The notes under the pieces: model-generated
What the model was told of the DNA's origin: nothing
Database searches by the model: none
Seen by the model: the letters and a program-made list of their open reading frames with translations, nothing else
Translations under genes and position numbers: made by a program
In this document: positions 62,088 through 64,000 of the stretch, piece after piece
How the letters are laid out: each line of letters begins with the position of its first letter
How positions within the stretch are numbered: position 1 is the first letter of the stretch
Source: Variovorax beijingensis
GTDB taxonomy: Bacteria; Pseudomonadota; Gammaproteobacteria; Burkholderiales; Burkholderiaceae_C
Direction: 5' to 3'
Length of the DNA stretch: 64,000 nt
Assembly (NCBI RefSeq): GCF_003951285.1
Contig: NZ_RXFQ01000007.1
Location: 1 to 64,000 of the forward strand

Positions 62088-62996
62088 ATGAACCTCTCGA
62101 CCCGCCAGATGCGCGCTTTCCTGCAGGTGGCGCGGCTGGGCAACTTCACGCGCGCGGCCGAGCAGGCACACATCACGCAGGCGGGGCTGAGCATCCTCGT
62201 GCGCGAGATGGAAAAGCAGCTGGGCTGCCGCCTGTTCGACCGCACCACGCGCGTGGTGAGCCTCACGCCCGAAGGCCGGCGGCTGCTGCCGGTGGTGGAG
62301 CGGCTGGTGACCGACCTGGACGACGTGGCCGCCGAGTTGGGCGCAGCGGGCGATGCATCGCGCCGCACGCTGCGCATCGCGGCCACGCCGCTGGTGTCGT
62401 CGCACCTGCTGCCGCAGGTGTTCACTACCTTCCGCCAGGCGCACCCGCAAGTGAGCCTGCGCCTGTTCGATGCCGACCTGCGCGATGTCGAAGCAATGGT
62501 GACGGCCGGCGATGCCGACATGGGGCTGGGCTTTTTCTTCAAGGCGGCGGCGGGGCTGGAGCGTACGCCCGTCGGGCGCTTTCACCTGATGCGCGTGGAG
62601 CCCTCGGGCGATGAAGCCGACGGGCCTGCGGCCGTCGGCACCGCACCATGGTCCGCGCTGCGCAGCGCCGAACTCATCGGCCTGCCCGCGGGCAACCCGA
62701 TCCAGAAGGTGATCGACCAGCACCTGGCCACCATTGGCCGTGCCGATGCGCAGCGGCCTGCCTTCAATTTCTTCGGTACCTTGATTTCGATGGTCGAGGC
62801 CGGCTTCGGCTCCGCGGTGATGCCGACCTTCGCGCTTGCGGCCTGCCGGCGGCACCGCGTGCGCACCGACGTGCTGGTCAAGCCGAAGGTGGGACTGGAC
62901 TTCTACCGCATCGCCAAGCGCGGCGCGCACGAGACCGAAGCGATACAGGCCTTCGTCGCGACGCTGGAGAAGGCACTGCCCGCGCTGTCAGGCTGA
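62088..62996 (+). CDS. LysR-family transcriptional regulator
   Basis: 302 residues. The N-terminal winged helix (about 3-62) reads [53 protein letters not shown]. The LysR substrate-binding domain covers about 92-298. Divergent from the FAD monooxygenase and Bug genes, which it most likely activates. Convergent with exodeoxyribonuclease III, 8 bases between stops. Confidence 0.92.
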   Translation: MNLSTRQMRAFLQVARLGNFTRAAEQAHITQAGLSILVREMEKQLGCRLFDRTTRVVSLTPEGRRLLPVVERLVTDLDDVAAELGAAGDASRRTLRIAATPLVSSHLLPQVFTTFRQAHPQVSLRLFDADLRDVEAMVTAGDADMGLGFFFKAAAGLERTPVGRFHLMRVEPSGDEADGPAAVGTAPWSALRSAELIGLPAGNPIQKVIDQHLATIGRADAQRPAFNFFGTLISMVEAGFGSAVMPTFALAACRRHRVRTDVLVKPKVGLDFYRIAKRGAHETEAIQAFVATLEKALPALSG

Positions 62997-63004
62997 CAGG
63001 CCGA

Positions 63005-63808
63005 TCAGAGCGTGAAGTCGTAGTCCACCGTGATCGGCGCGTGGTCGCTGAACTTGATGGTCTTGTAGATCTGCTCGCTGCGCGCGAGCGCGCCCAGGGC
63101 CGGCGTGGCCAGGTGGTAGTCCAGCCGCCACCCCACGTTGTTCGCGTAGGCCTGGCCGCGGTTGCTCCACCAGGTGTAGGCCTCGGCCGTGGTGTCGGGC
63201 TTGAGCAGGCGGTAGACGTCCACCAGGCCCGCGCCGTCGGCGCCGGCGTCCAGCAGCCGCGTCATCCAGGCGCGCTCCTCGGGCAGAAAGCCGCTGTTCT
63301 TCTGGTTGCCGCGCCAGTTCTTGAGGTCGATTTCCTTGTGGGCGATGTTGATGTCGCCGCAGAGGATGAATTCGCGCTCCTTCTTGAGCGCGGTGAGGTG
63401 CGGAAAGAAGCCCTTCAGGAAGCGGAACTTGGCTTCCTGCCGCTCCTCGCCCGAACTGCCGCTCGGGAAGTAGCAGCTGATGACCGAGAGCTTGCGCTTG
63501 GGCGTGTCGAAGCGCAGTTCGAGGTAGCGGCCCTCGGCGTCGAATTCGGCGTCGCCCCAGCCCACCACCACGGCGCTTGGCGCATGCCTGGTGTAGATCG
63601 CGGTGCCGGCGTAGCCTTTTTTCTCGGCGAAATGGAAGTGGCCCTTGAGGCCGGCCATTTCCTCGAAGCGGCCCTCGATGTCGCTCGCCTGCACCCGGAT
63701 CTCCTGCATGCAAATACAATCCGGCGCAAGTTCGGCCACCCAGTCCGCCACCCCTTTCGTGGCGGCCGAACGCAGGCCATTGAGATTGAGGCTGGTCAGT
63801 TTGAACAC
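63005..63808 (-). CDS. xth: Exodeoxyribonuclease III
   Basis: 267 residues of the ExoA/Xth endonuclease-exonuclease-phosphatase family. Conserved blocks are [12 protein letters not shown] (Asn), [10 protein letters not shown] (metal Glu), [23 protein letters not shown] (Asp-Asn), and [13 protein letters not shown] plus FSDHAPI (Asp-His) at the end. It removes 3' blocking groups and cuts at abasic sites. The GTG at 63808 is preferred; a TTG at 63841 would overlap the pyrE start. Divergent from pyrE with only 12 bases between start codons. Confidence 0.92.
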   Translation of the reverse strand: MFKLTSLNLNGLRSAATKGVADWVAELAPDCICMQEIRVQASDIEGRFEEMAGLKGHFHFAEKKGYAGTAIYTRHAPSAVVVGWGDAEFDAEGRYLELRFDTPKRKLSVISCYFPSGSSGEERQEAKFRFLKGFFPHLTALKKEREFILCGDINIAHKEIDLKNWRGNQKNSGFLPEERAWMTRLLDAGADGAGLVDVYRLLKPDTTAEAYTWWSNRGQAYANNVGWRLDYHLATPALGALARSEQIYKTIKFSDHAPITVDYDFTL

Positions 63809-63820
63809 AAGGAATTTCCG

Positions 63821-64000
63821 ATGGCTGTAGATGGTGTGCAAGGCAGCGCGGTGGCGCAGGATTTCGTCCAGTTCGCACTCGACGCAGGGGTGCTGCGCTT
63901 TGGCGAGTTCAAGACCAAGGCCGGGCGGATGAGTCCCTATTTCTTCAATTCGGGGCTCTTCGACGACGGCGCCAAGATCGCGCGGCTCGCCGGATTCTAT
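63821..64000 (+). CDS. pyrE: Orotate phosphoribosyltransferase PyrE (partial, cut by window edge)
   Basis: 60 residues are visible: [49 protein letters not shown], the standard N-terminus of PyrE. The enzyme makes orotidine monophosphate from orotate and PRPP in pyrimidine synthesis. Its promoter must lie inside the divergent xth coding sequence; a TACAAT at 63715-63720 is a candidate -10. The gene continues past 64000. Confidence 0.92.
   Translation, partial: MAVDGVQGSAVAQDFVQFALDAGVLRFGEFKTKAGRMSPYFFNSGLFDDGAKIARLAGFY

Overview
The window is high-GC DNA (roughly two thirds G+C by eye; spot-counted lines run from the low 50s to the high 70s percent). It carries the gene repertoire of a Comamonadaceae betaproteobacterium, most likely Variovorax or a close relative. 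The clues are glnK-amtB behind a TorF-type porin, many Bug-type solute receptors, glcDEF, the hpa meta-cleavage operon, an orphan VgrG/RHS island, and a dispersed intergenic repeat of a kind typical of that group. The genus assignment is an inference from gene content, not a database result. No rRNA, tRNA, CRISPR array or insertion sequence was seen.

Layout. 1-2.0 kb: end of a porin gene, glnK and amtB. 2.3-8.7 kb: an SMP-30 hydrolase, a LysR regulator, glcDEF glycolate oxidase and a small secreted protein. 8.7-13.4 kb: glutathione peroxidase, an EamA exporter, lplT, alanine racemase and a DUF4329/JAB-like protein. 13.4-24.2 kb: a 12-gene minus-strand operon that begins with hpaR, runs through the homoprotocatechuate meta-cleavage genes hpaG1-G2-E-D-F-H-I, and continues into an IlvD/Edd dehydratase, a Bug receptor, a class II aldolase and a ketopantoate-reductase-like enzyme. 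24.4-33.3 kb: a type VI secretion island (vgrG, a 527-residue protein of unknown function, an RHS polymorphic toxin and a likely immunity gene). 33.4-38.3 kb: housekeeping genes (radA, rdgC, ilvE, small proteins). 38.3-45.3 kb: an O-antigen-ligase-like protein, then a compact operon of ketosynthase, chain-length-factor-like protein, halogenase-like flavoprotein, response regulator and sensor kinase. 45.4-47.7 kb: an AmpG-like transporter and an M48 peptidase.

47.8-59.7 kb is the most notable region. It is a nitrogen-scavenging cluster encoding allophanate hydrolase (atzF), a NitT/TauT-type ABC transporter, an AtzH-like protein, a BMP-type ABC transporter, biuret hydrolase (biuH), a second isochorismatase-fold hydrolase that is a good candidate for triuret hydrolase (trtA), and a GntR/FadR regulator. 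Two sequences matching the sigma-54 -24/-12 consensus sit in front of the two halves of the cluster. A 7+7 bp palindrome of GntR type covers the predicted start point of the first. Together these genes would take up triuret/biuret-like ureides and release ammonia by triuret -> biuret -> allophanate -> ammonia + CO2.

59.7-64 kb: a Bug receptor and an FAD monooxygenase divergent from a LysR regulator, then exodeoxyribonuclease III divergent from the start of pyrE, which is cut by the window edge.
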